From Paludibacteraceae bacterium (GTDB lineage: Bacteria; Bacteroidota; Bacteroidia; Bacteroidales; Paludibacteraceae): DNA of 64,000 nucleotides. Both the position numbers and the translations under genes were made by a program. Below the pieces are notes generated by a model. The model ran no database searches and was not told the DNA's origin. It saw only the letters and a program-made list of their open reading frames with translations. The stretch spans positions 29,388-93,387 of the forward strand of contig JAFTIM010000014.1 of assembly GCA_017456885.1 (NCBI GenBank). The letters run 5' to 3'. This document shows, in pieces, positions 9,541 through 18,117 of this stretch (position 1 is the first letter of the stretch; the number at the start of each line of letters is the position of its first letter).

Positions 9541-10781
9541 ACTTCAGCCTTTTCATAGCAAAGCATTTTCATTACAATCACGACAACACACAGCTCGTAT
9601 CGAAACCGGCTGTGCGGATTGCCACAACGGGTATTGCCATCGGGTTGACCGTCATCATTATTGCCGTATCGGTGATTGTCGGTTTCAAAAAAGAGATTCA
9701 AGACAAAGTCATCGGATTTGGTACGCACATACAAATTTCGAACTACGACAGAAATTCGTCGTTTGAAACCGTTCCTATTACGGTGAGCGATTCGTTACTC
9801 AACAATCTGCGCAACCTGCCGACAATAAAACAAGTGCAAGTGTTCGGCACAAAACCCGGCATTATAAAAACAAATACCGACTTTATGGGCATTATTCTAA
9901 AAGGCGTGGGCAAAGAATACGATTGGGCATTTATGCAAGAGAGCCTTTTAAGCGGCACGATTCCTGCTTACAACGATTCGACGGCAAGCAACAAGGTGCT
10001 GATTTCGCAACCCATAGCCAATATGTTGCATTTACAGGTAGGCGACGATTTTTTCACCTATTTCATGCAAGAAAACATACGGGTCAGAAAATTGGTCGTT
10101 GCAGGCATTTACCAAACAAACATTGCCGAATACGACAAAAATTTCATCATTACCGACATCAAACAAATACAACAACTCAACCGCTGGAACAAACACCAAG
10201 TGAGCGGCATAGAAATGCAGGTGAACGACTATAAGCATTTGGACGATGCCTTCGACGAGGTGTTTATGACCACCGCCAACCGCTTCGACGACAACGGCTC
10301 CACCTACTACATACAGACCATCAAGGATTTGAACCCGCAAATTTTCGGCTGGCTCGACCTTTTGGACATCAACACGTGGGTGATACTCATACTGATGCTT
10401 GCAGTGGCTGGATTCAACATCATTTCAGGGTTGCTCATACTCATTTTGGAACGCACCAACAGCATTGGCATACTCAAAGCCTTGGGGTCGAGCAATTGGA
10501 GCATTCGCAAAATTTTTCTTTATCAGTCGGCTTTTCTCATTGGCAAAGGTATGCTCTGGGGGAACATCGTCGGGGTGAGCCTCTGTCTGATACAGCACTT
10601 TACACACCTGATTCCGCTCGATGCCGAAGCCTACTACATTGCCTATGTACCTATTTCGCTCAATGTCGGCTATTGGTTGCTGATAAACATTGGCACAGCC
10701 TGCATTTCGCTTGCAATGCTGATTGCTCCCTCGTACATTATCACGCATATTTCGCCGGCAAAAGCCATTCGATTCGAATAA
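9537..10781 (+). CDS. FtsX-like ABC permease, LolC/LolE (lipoprotein-releasing) type
   Basis: A 414-residue inner-membrane protein. It has one N-terminal transmembrane helix (about 30-54), a large periplasmic domain (about 60-270) and three C-terminal helices (about 280-405), with the FtsX-domain hallmark ILERTNSIGILKALGSSNWSI. The LolC/E family extracts lipoproteins from the inner membrane together with LolD. No ATPase gene is adjacent, so the partner LolD must be encoded elsewhere. It is coupled by ATGA overlap to the upstream aminotransferase. Confidence 0.87.
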   Translation: MNFSLFIAKHFHYNHDNTQLVSKPAVRIATTGIAIGLTVIIIAVSVIVGFKKEIQDKVIGFGTHIQISNYDRNSSFETVPITVSDSLLNNLRNLPTIKQVQVFGTKPGIIKTNTDFMGIILKGVGKEYDWAFMQESLLSGTIPAYNDSTASNKVLISQPIANMLHLQVGDDFFTYFMQENIRVRKLVVAGIYQTNIAEYDKNFIITDIKQIQQLNRWNKHQVSGIEMQVNDYKHLDDAFDEVFMTTANRFDDNGSTYYIQTIKDLNPQIFGWLDLLDINTWVILILMLAVAGFNIISGLLILILERTNSIGILKALGSSNWSIRKIFLYQSAFLIGKGMLWGNIVGVSLCLIQHFTHLIPLDAEAYYIAYVPISLNVGYWLLINIGTACISLAMLIAPSYIITHISPAKAIRFE

Positions 10782-10784
10782 GAG

Positions 10785-10943
10785 ATGAACAACAAAGAGA
10801 TAAAAAACATATTGAAAGCCGTCAAACGCGACAACCGAAATTACGAGATTGAACATTTCGGGAAAACCTTGTGCCACACACGCGTGCAAAAAAGCAAGAA
10901 ACTCTACACGCGAAAATGCAAACACAAAAACAGGGATTTGTAA
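10785..10943 (+). CDS. small basic 52-residue protein, unknown function
   Basis: An ATG three bases after the permease stop opens a 52-codon frame (starting MNNKEIKNILK, ending KCKHKNRDL, TAA at 10941-10943). It is lysine/arginine-rich, with two cysteines and three histidines, and has no signal or membrane segment. Tight spacing after the permease, and the fact that the frame fills most of the gap before the convergent restriction gene, argue for a real gene. I recognise no family with confidence. Confidence 0.6.
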   Translation: MNNKEIKNILKAVKRDNRNYEIEHFGKTLCHTRVQKSKKLYTRKCKHKNRDL

Positions 10944-10978
10944 AAAATATTCAACACACGGCGTCTGATTTTTGAAAA

Positions 10979-13603
10979 TTACAACTCTTTGAGTATGTCA
11001 ATAAAATCGGTAAGTGTGTATGCTCCGTCTAATTTGGTTTGGTCGAAAACCATAAAATAACGAAAATTTTCGCCTGCTTTGTTAGCCCAATAGTTACCGA
11101 GTTCGAGTTTATTGCGACTATCGGTATTGTCGCGGTCGTCGCCTTTGGTTTCTACTACAATAATTTTATCTTTCCGAGTACGGATAATGAAATCGGGATA
11201 ATGGTTGATGAAACCATTGATGCAAAAGCCTTGTCCGCGTTCGGGATTGCGATGCCAGAAATGTATGTTTTCGAGATTGGCGATAGTGCTAATTACTTGA
11301 TATTCAAAATTGTTCATATCACCTTCTTCGATGTATAAACCTTTCGACAGTCCCATAGATTTTTTGTTTAACGTAAGCTGATCCGGAAAATCATATTGTG
11401 GCTTGCATTTGATGATGTCTTTGTCTATCAGTTCTTTGAATTTTTTATATTGGTGTTCGGCAATCAGATTGAGGATTTTGTTTTTGAAAGCTTGTTCGGT
11501 TTGCAATTCGTGGTCGAATAATTCGGTGAGTTCCTCTGCCGATTTTTGCTCCAATACGCTTTTTATATAATTGGTTATATGTGGTTCGTGTACATCATCG
11601 AAACGTAGTCGTTTGGCGATTTGCCCCGTGAGTTGTCTGCGTTTGCTTTCGAGGTTGTATCCTGCAAACAATTCGCGCACGGCATGCAGTTGTTGTTCGT
11701 TCATGGTGTATTGTTTGGGTACATATTCGTCGTGCGAACGTTCTTCCAAGTCGATGCGCACAACCTCTTGAGCGGTACGCGTAAAATCGATGTTTTTGTC
11801 GGCATTTTCGAGCAGAAAACCTTCGGAAAGCATTGTTTTAGTGAGAAGTACGATGTTGTTATCTTTAAATATTGATTGGTTGCTTACTTCTTGAACAAAC
11901 ATCGGAAGTACTATTTGGCGCACCGTATCGCGAAAATCGTTTTTTATGGTATATGTTTTCATATTATCGGCTATTTCGATTGGAACAAACACGTTGTTCG
12001 ATTGTTGATTTTCGTTTTCGTATTGTTTGTTGGCAGCTTGTGCTTGTGCCAACACTTGTTTGATGCTTTCAGTTTCCCCATTGTTTGGTGTGCCCGATTG
12101 TGTTAATTGGGTTTTGAGTTGTTCAACATCAAAAACAGGTTCTTGTGCTACAGACGATATACTTGCAGGCGTGCCAAACAATTCGTGCGATACAACTGCT
12201 TGGCTTGCAACCATCGTTGTTTCGACCGGTTCGGCCAAACGATAGTCTTTTGACGAAAAACCTGCGTTGTTTAAACTTTTGATAACGGCTTCGATGGTTT
12301 CTCTAAAATTTTGCGACGCTGTAAAAACATACGACAAATTCAAAAATTCATCGGCGTGTTGAACGGTGTATGGTAGTCGCAGTATTCGCCCAAGTATTTG
12401 CTCGACATCTACTTGCGACGATTTGTTGGCTAACGATGCCAAAATATAGGCAAACGGACAATCCCAACCTTCTTTCAGTGCATTGATGGTGATGATATAG
12501 CGCACTTCGCACGATTCACTCATTAGGTCAAGCCCTTTGAGCTCGTCTTTTTCGGCTGTTTTTATCTTTATTTGCTCTTGCGGTATGCCTGCTTCCACCA
12601 AATTGTTTTTCACTTTTTCGAACGTTTCGCTATCCTTGTCACTTTTCGGTTGCGCCTGAAAAAGCACAATCGGACGAATGTAGCGACCGCCATTTCCCCG
12701 CATCGTCGTAGCACGCTGCTCCAAAGTGCGTTGCAACTGTATGGCATCAATCAGCACCTCGTTGGTCGAAGCGCGGTTGTAGAGTACAACGGGCAATTTG
12801 ACCATGTGTGCATCTTTCAGTTTTTTTGCATCGACAAAACTGATGATGTTGCTTTTTTCGCGCGGGGTGGCTGTGAGGTCAAGAATAAAACTCGGATTGA
12901 TTTGTTGGAACATTTCGATACGGAGTTTTGCCTCGAAATTGTGGCTCTCGTCGATAATGACTACCGGATTGAGATGGGCAATGGCTTGAATGAGCGATGT
13001 TTCGTCGGCACCGTCTATCTGATTGCCCCGACCAAAAGCATGCGCATATTCGGCTAATGACGAATTTTCGCGAAATACGCGTCGCCCATCCTTGTTGTTG
13101 GCGGCAAACGACTGTACGCTCAACACAAAAATGGTCAGTTGGTCGGCTATTTGGTTGGGTTGAATGCCTGTGCCGCTCAAGGCGGTTTCCTTATCGACAA
13201 CCACCACGCGGTTGTTAAAGTGGCTGTTGATGCGCATCCGATACGGGTGATTCGGATTTTTCAGATTCTGATAGGTCTGTTTGAGAATCGAATCGCTTGG
13301 CACAAACCACGCTACCACTCTCGGACGGTCGTCGGGCAAATGGTCGAATATCACCCGCAACGCATTGCAGGCTATAAATGTTTTTCCGCCTGCCGTCGGT
13401 ACCTTGAACATTACGCGCGGAACGCCGGCAATGCTGTTGTCGTAAGCGTGCAAAAAACGGTTTTGCGACAAGTCGGCAAGGTCGATGCCCTTTTGTTTCC
13501 AAAAGTTGGCGTATGCCGCCAGCAGATTGTTGTCGGCAGCAAGTTGCTGCATGTAGACAGCCAAGTCGTTCAGCGTATCTTGTTGATATTGTTTTAGTTC
13601 CAT
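10979..13603 (-). CDS. res: type III restriction enzyme, Res subunit
   Basis: An 874-residue helicase-nuclease. The N-terminal superfamily 2 domain has Walker A VPTAGGKTF (about 68-76), the DEAH-like box IIDESHNFE, DLTATPREKS, and the later motifs EGWDCP and QILGRILRLP. Near the C-terminus YPDFIIR followed by IVVETKG forms a PD-(D/E)xK nuclease site. Res needs Mod for sequence recognition and cuts about 25-27 bases from one of two head-to-head sites after ATP-driven sliding. The gene starts 12 bases after the mod stop and all motifs look intact, so the system appears functional. Confidence 0.93.
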   Translation of the reverse strand: MELKQYQQDTLNDLAVYMQQLAADNNLLAAYANFWKQKGIDLADLSQNRFLHAYDNSIAGVPRVMFKVPTAGGKTFIACNALRVIFDHLPDDRPRVVAWFVPSDSILKQTYQNLKNPNHPYRMRINSHFNNRVVVVDKETALSGTGIQPNQIADQLTIFVLSVQSFAANNKDGRRVFRENSSLAEYAHAFGRGNQIDGADETSLIQAIAHLNPVVIIDESHNFEAKLRIEMFQQINPSFILDLTATPREKSNIISFVDAKKLKDAHMVKLPVVLYNRASTNEVLIDAIQLQRTLEQRATTMRGNGGRYIRPIVLFQAQPKSDKDSETFEKVKNNLVEAGIPQEQIKIKTAEKDELKGLDLMSESCEVRYIITINALKEGWDCPFAYILASLANKSSQVDVEQILGRILRLPYTVQHADEFLNLSYVFTASQNFRETIEAVIKSLNNAGFSSKDYRLAEPVETTMVASQAVVSHELFGTPASISSVAQEPVFDVEQLKTQLTQSGTPNNGETESIKQVLAQAQAANKQYENENQQSNNVFVPIEIADNMKTYTIKNDFRDTVRQIVLPMFVQEVSNQSIFKDNNIVLLTKTMLSEGFLLENADKNIDFTRTAQEVVRIDLEERSHDEYVPKQYTMNEQQLHAVRELFAGYNLESKRRQLTGQIAKRLRFDDVHEPHITNYIKSVLEQKSAEELTELFDHELQTEQAFKNKILNLIAEHQYKKFKELIDKDIIKCKPQYDFPDQLTLNKKSMGLSKGLYIEEGDMNNFEYQVISTIANLENIHFWHRNPERGQGFCINGFINHYPDFIIRTRKDKIIVVETKGDDRDNTDSRNKLELGNYWANKAGENFRYFMVFDQTKLDGAYTLTDFIDILKEL

Positions 13604-13615
13604 AATTCAAATTGG

Positions 13616-15220
13616 TTAAAAACGACGAATGTCGCGCGGTATTTTTTTGAAAACGATGTGGTGATTGTTCAGCCACTCTTTGTCGATAGTGCAGCGGTCG
13701 GCATAGATAACGTAGGCTTCGGCTGTGCGTTCCACAATGTTGAGCGTGTCGTGACTGAGGGTTGTTATGCGGTCGGGTTCGTAGTAGAAGTAGTAGTCCG
13801 TGCTGTCGTGGCAACCCAGCAGATAGCTGTTCAACGCTTGCGATGTGTAAGGCGTGCGTGTTTCGCTGTACCAAATGTATTCGCGCAGTTTCTGCACGCC
13901 GATATTTTCATTCAGATTGTCGTCGGCAAAAACAGGCTCGCCCAGTTCGTAGTAGGCAAAGCCGCCGCCCGTACCTTTCACCGCATTCTTGCCCTCGCCA
14001 TAGCCATTGATGACGCGCCGCACACGCTCGGCGGTGATTGTTTCGGCATAATCTTCCATCTCCACGAGGATAAACTTGCGGTTGCCGCCGTCTTGTTTGT
14101 TGAGGTTTAGCACGGCGTGGGCTGTGGTTCCAGAACCTGCGAAGGAGTCAAGGATGATGGAGGATTTGTCGCACAAAAAGTTTATCAAGTATTCAACTAA
14201 TGATGGTGGTTTAGGGAAGTCGAAGACTTTGTTTTTATCAAATATTGAATCAACCATTTTCCCCGCTTCTTCTGTAGTTGTTACCCCAACAGATTCGTCA
14301 ATTAAATTAGGGGGTACTTCTGGGTCATAATTACTTTTCTTATATGATAGCACCAACTGCTTTGAACAATTGATGATTGTGCCATTTGCTATTTGTTCAT
14401 TTAGTGTTTCTTGTATCCAAATGAATCTGTTTTCAAAAGAAACTGCATTGGCGTTCTTCCCATCTTTTATTTCAATGTCATTCAAAAGTTTATTGGGATA
14501 TTTTACAGTTCCATAAACTCCAGCATTTATTATACGATCATCAATACCCTTAAAATTTATAGTATTAGGTGGGAATGTCAATATTTTGAATGTGTTTTGG
14601 GGCTTTGTTATAGGGTCATCACTTTTACTCGTTTTTTGGACGCCTTTATATTTTATGCTTGACTTGTTTTTCTCATAAGCTAAAATATACTCAAGATTTT
14701 TTTTGATTTTGTAAGACAAATTAGGAGGTGTTGCAGAACGATACCAATACCAAACTCCCACAAAATTCCCCGCCCCGAAAATTTCATCGCAAATGAGTTT
14801 GAGGTTAGCTTGTTCGTTGTCGTCGATGGAGATGAAAATGGCGCCGTCGTCGGAGAGCAGCTCTTTTAGCAGCGCAAGGCGCGGGTACATCATGCAGAGC
14901 CATTTGTCGTGGCGTGTGAGGTCGTCGGCCTCTTTGCCCACCACTTGTCCGAGCCATTTTTGTATTTTGGGGTCGTTCACGTTGTCGTTGTACACCCAAC
15001 CCTCGTTGCCCGTATTGTACGGCGGGTCTATGTAGATGCACTTGATGCGCCCTTCGTATTCGGGCAGCAGTGCTTTGAGTGCTTCGAGGTTGTCGCCATG
15101 AATGATTTTGTTTTCGGTCGTGTTGTCGCCAAACGTATATTTGCGTTCCAACGTGCGGAACGGCACTTCGCGGTGGTGGTTCGTCACCTTGTCTTTTCCA
15201 ATCCAATTGAGTGTGGGCAT
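13616..15220 (-). CDS. mod: type III DNA-methyltransferase, Mod subunit
   Basis: This N6-adenine methyltransferase has motif IV DPPYNTGN near the N-terminus and motif I DSFAGSGTTAHAV near residue 350, the beta-class order used by type III enzymes. The start is set at MPTLNWIGKDK (15218-15220), as in related Mod proteins; an in-frame upstream ATG would add 15 residues. The central target-recognition segment (about 14160-14760) is visibly more AT-rich than the flanking catalytic parts, which suggests exchange of the specificity domain. Mod and Res form one two-gene operon. No simple-sequence repeat that could cause phase variation was seen in or before the gene. Confidence 0.92.
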   Translation of the reverse strand: MPTLNWIGKDKVTNHHREVPFRTLERKYTFGDNTTENKIIHGDNLEALKALLPEYEGRIKCIYIDPPYNTGNEGWVYNDNVNDPKIQKWLGQVVGKEADDLTRHDKWLCMMYPRLALLKELLSDDGAIFISIDDNEQANLKLICDEIFGAGNFVGVWYWYRSATPPNLSYKIKKNLEYILAYEKNKSSIKYKGVQKTSKSDDPITKPQNTFKILTFPPNTINFKGIDDRIINAGVYGTVKYPNKLLNDIEIKDGKNANAVSFENRFIWIQETLNEQIANGTIINCSKQLVLSYKKSNYDPEVPPNLIDESVGVTTTEEAGKMVDSIFDKNKVFDFPKPPSLVEYLINFLCDKSSIILDSFAGSGTTAHAVLNLNKQDGGNRKFILVEMEDYAETITAERVRRVINGYGEGKNAVKGTGGGFAYYELGEPVFADDNLNENIGVQKLREYIWYSETRTPYTSQALNSYLLGCHDSTDYYFYYEPDRITTLSHDTLNIVERTAEAYVIYADRCTIDKEWLNNHHIVFKKIPRDIRRF

Positions 15221-15283
15221 AATGGCATTTTTTCTGATGCTTTTGCCCTTAATTCTGACAAACAAAAAAGCGTGAAACTTTTT

Positions 15284-15420
15284 GGTTTATCTTCATCTGA
15301 GGATCTCGACTTCCCTTGTATATAGATAAGTTCCAAAAGTCCACGCCGTAGCGTGAACCTTAACTTGACTTATTCTCATATACAGATGAAATTGTCGAGA
15401 TTTCAGATGAGAGAATAAGA
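15284..15420. repeat. large palindromic element (element 1)
   Basis: The stretch 15221-15546 has no gene. About 137 bases form one imperfect palindrome. TTCATCTGA with ATCTCGAC on the left pairs with GTCGAGAT and TCAGATGA on the right, and the apex CACGC-CGTA-GCGTG lies at 15342-15355. It shares the apex and AGTTCCAAAAG (15329-15339) with the element at 24.5 kb. It could be a MITE/REP-like repeat or a structured RNA; there is no transposase nearby. Confidence 0.7.
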
Positions 15421-15546
15421 GCTAAAGCTCTGTTTAGTATGTTAGTTTAGTTTTCTCTGTTTTGCTTGAATTTTTTGTTTGTTATCATTTTGTTTTTTCG
15501 CCTTGTACGCTCCGAAGAGGCGTTGCAGCAAGGCATTTTGTTCGGC

Positions 15547-16128
15547 TTATATGCTTAATTCTTCGGAGGCTTTCAGCTCTTCGTAAAAATGGCAATGTGC
15601 AGTTTTCATATAAGGCACAACCCAAAGAAGTCCAATACCAAACGTCAGAATACCGAGCAGTATCCAACCGATAAAACTCAAGTCGAGAAGGAATAACTCC
15701 ATTTTGTGTCCGTTCATCATTTTCATACTGCGATTGATACACTCTTCGGCACCAAGTTCGGGATTGTCGAGAGCGATATAGTACGTCATGGCATACGAAT
15801 AGGATTTGACAATGCCGGGAATGTACAACAGCAATGTCCACAAAAAGATGTAAACGGCTCTCAACAATTCGACACTGAGTGCACGTCCGTAACACTTGAA
15901 GCCATCGAACATTTTTTCGATAAGGTTGTCTTCTTCGCCACGCACAAAACGCAAAAACAACTGTTCTACACCGAAATTGACAGGCAGAAAGGCAAAAATA
16001 GTTGTTACGATGCCAATGCCCGATGCTCCCGAAATAACGAGTAAAAGAAGTGTAACAAGTGCAAGCATAGTCCATTTATCGGACAAGGATTGGCGAGCCA
16101 AAGCTCTGATTTCAGCATTAGATTTCAT
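15547..16128 (-). CDS. DUF975 family integral membrane protein
   Basis: A 193-residue membrane protein. It begins MKSNAEIRALARQSLSDKW, the usual amphipathic start of DUF975 proteins. Four or so hydrophobic segments follow (about 18-50, 85-110, 145-175), as does a family-like GIVKSYSYAMTYYIALDNPEL segment. The function of the family is unknown. It lies 37 bases downstream of the coiled-coil protein gene on the same strand and may be co-transcribed with it. Confidence 0.8.
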   Translation of the reverse strand: MKSNAEIRALARQSLSDKWTMLALVTLLLLVISGASGIGIVTTIFAFLPVNFGVEQLFLRFVRGEEDNLIEKMFDGFKCYGRALSVELLRAVYIFLWTLLLYIPGIVKSYSYAMTYYIALDNPELGAEECINRSMKMMNGHKMELFLLDLSFIGWILLGILTFGIGLLWVVPYMKTAHCHFYEELKASEELSI

Positions 16129-16165
16129 ATCAAAAAAATTTAAGGATTAGTTGCTAAAAAATTAT

Positions 16166-17047
16166 TTAGTCCAACGTAAAAGTTTGCGAGCCGGCCAAAT
16201 TGCCATCGATAAAAATATCGACCCGATAAGTACCCTCTATGAGTACTTCTTCAACGCTCCAATAAAGCGTTTCGACCACCTCGTCGCCCATGTATTCGAA
16301 CTGTTTTTTGCAAGAGAATGCTATTTGCGAACCCTCGAACTCGAACACATCGGCAGCGTTCTTGGTCAAAATGCGTTCGTCGGGCGTAACGATGCGCAAA
16401 TACACCACTTTATTGCCCGTTGGCGTGGTAATGTTTTTCAGCACCACAAAGTCAAACTTTATCAATGCTATTTTGCGTAAGCGTGTCGTTTTGCGTTCAC
16501 GTTCGTTGAGGGTGGTAACCACCACGTCGCGCACCTCCAACATCGAAGCCAATTTTACCTTTTCGGTCAGGTTTTCTTTCTCTTGCGAAAGCGTAGCCAC
16601 GGTTTGCGTAGCCTCGGTGTAACGGTTTTTGATGTCGGTATTTTCGCGCATCAAATGCGTATTTATCTTGTTCAGCGAATCGATTTGATTGATGTACGAC
16701 ACCATGACTTTTCGCACCGAAGCCAACTCTTTTTTCAACTCGGCAATACGGCGCGCATTGGTGGCTTTGGTTTGTCGAAGCTCCTCCAACAGCAGCTGAA
16801 CACGTTTTTTCTCGTTATCCAAAAGTTTCAGTATCGAATCGTTTTTCAGCGTATAATTAGCACCCTCGAAAAAAGCCAAATCCGAATACTCCTCCTCCAA
16901 CGACTCTTTTTCGTAGTTGAGTTGCTCCACCATTTCCTGCATCTCTTTTTCGGTGTTTTTTGCATTGCGAAAAACAAAAAACAGAGCGGCAGCCAATCCT
17001 ATAATAATACACGAGGCAATGATGATTATAATCGTTTCTTTTTTCAT
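16166..17047 (-). CDS. membrane-anchored coiled-coil protein, unknown function
   Basis: A 293-residue protein. It has an N-terminal transmembrane helix (about 5-26), a long coiled coil rich in Glu, Lys and Leu (about 30-170), then a globular beta-rich C-terminal domain of about 120 residues (LIKFDFVVLKNITTPTGNK to SQTFTLD). The layout suggests a single-pass envelope protein whose periplasmic head is held away from the inner membrane. I recognise no named family, though related proteins seem common in Bacteroidales. It precedes the DUF975 gene in a likely operon. Confidence 0.7.
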   Translation of the reverse strand: MKKETIIIIIASCIIIGLAAALFFVFRNAKNTEKEMQEMVEQLNYEKESLEEEYSDLAFFEGANYTLKNDSILKLLDNEKKRVQLLLEELRQTKATNARRIAELKKELASVRKVMVSYINQIDSLNKINTHLMRENTDIKNRYTEATQTVATLSQEKENLTEKVKLASMLEVRDVVVTTLNERERKTTRLRKIALIKFDFVVLKNITTPTGNKVVYLRIVTPDERILTKNAADVFEFEGSQIAFSCKKQFEYMGDEVVETLYWSVEEVLIEGTYRVDIFIDGNLAGSQTFTLD

Positions 17048-17083
17048 GATATACGAGCTAAAAACGCCACAAAAATAACCATT

Positions 17084-18004
17084 TTATTTGCAAAACGTGT
17101 GATTCGAATAAGTAATTTCACGTCGGTATTTTGCCGGTGAAGTCCGCATACAATTTTCAAACACACGCGAAAAATGGTATCTGTTGAGAAAACCCGAACA
17201 GTGGGCAATTTGTTCGATACTCATATCGGAATGTGCCAAAAGAGAACACGCCGTTTCGATGCGTTTTTGTTGTACAAACCGATGCAATGGACTTCCCGTT
17301 GTTTGTTTAAAAATCTTTGCAAACGAATTTTTTGCCATGCAAACTTGTTCGGCAAGCATATCGCACGACAACTTTTTCCGAATATTCGCCTCGATATAAC
17401 TTATGATACGCAAAACGCGTACATCTTTGTTGCCCAAATCCCAATGCGTACTTTCAAAACACGAAAGAATCTCGCAAATAAACGTCTGTATGAACAAATA
17501 GCCTCTGAAGTCGAATTGCGAAGTGTTTGTTTTTATCTGCTTGATAATGGTTTCAACTTTCTTTCTTAAATTGTCGGTAAACGGAAATTTATAAATCCCC
17601 GATGTTGCATTATCGTAGGGATAACCTATCGTAAAGTGAATGAACAACTGCTCCACTGCCCCCGACAACAACAATTGCTGCTCTTCCGACGAGGTCAAAT
17701 CGGAAATTCGTCCACCCGTCATTTTGAAACCCTCTTGCGGAATTTCGTTGGAATGCAAAAAAGTGGCATAATGCGTATTCGGCGAAATCACATACAAATA
17801 TTCGGGCAGCAACTCCATCTCAACACCATTGGCAACCACGTAAGCCCCCGGTTGTTTGTTGTAATAAATCCGCCAATAAGGAAACGCCTGCTCTCTGAAC
17901 TCCCAATTGCTCAACCACCAATAACGACAGCAGAGTAATCGTAAATTGAAAGCAGGAAACTGCTGCAAAATTTCGGAAGGATCACCTTTATAAGAACTAT
18001 CCAT
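17084..18004 (-). CDS. AraC-family transcriptional regulator (probable fucose regulator)
   Basis: About 306 residues from the ATG at 18002-18004 (MDSSYKGDP); an earlier in-frame ATG at 18073 would add an unlikely Cys/Phe-rich leader. The N-terminal cupin-like effector domain covers about 20-150. The C-terminal AraC double helix-turn-helix covers about 205-300, with DMSIEQIAHCSGFLNRYHFSRVF and the terminal P-A-K-Y-R-R-E. It is divergent from fucI with 113 bases between the starts, so it most likely controls the fucose operon in response to fucose or a derivative; that role is inferred from position. TATTTTTG at 18036-18043 (minus) may be its -7 box. Confidence 0.85.
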   Translation of the reverse strand: MDSSYKGDPSEILQQFPAFNLRLLCCRYWWLSNWEFREQAFPYWRIYYNKQPGAYVVANGVEMELLPEYLYVISPNTHYATFLHSNEIPQEGFKMTGGRISDLTSSEEQQLLLSGAVEQLFIHFTIGYPYDNATSGIYKFPFTDNLRKKVETIIKQIKTNTSQFDFRGYLFIQTFICEILSCFESTHWDLGNKDVRVLRIISYIEANIRKKLSCDMLAEQVCMAKNSFAKIFKQTTGSPLHRFVQQKRIETACSLLAHSDMSIEQIAHCSGFLNRYHFSRVFENCMRTSPAKYRREITYSNHTFCK

Positions 18005-18117
18005 ACAAAAAACAGGTTTAAGTTTAAAACAGACACAAAAATAAGGAAAATAGATATTTTTCGTACAATACATTTACTCTACTTTTACGCAAATAATTAC
18101 AAAAAAAATACAGACTT

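Noticed and set aside
10979..15220. Prophage or genomic island
   Set aside because: No integrase, tRNA attachment site or direct-repeat ends flank the restriction-modification genes.
13616..15265. Phase-variable type III mod gene
   Set aside because: No homopolymer or short tandem repeat tract long enough for slipped-strand switching is present in the gene or its leader.
17084..18073. AraC regulator start at 18073
   Set aside because: The extra 23 residues are Cys/Phe-rich, lie within the divergent promoter region and do not fit the family; ATG at 18002-18004 is preferred.
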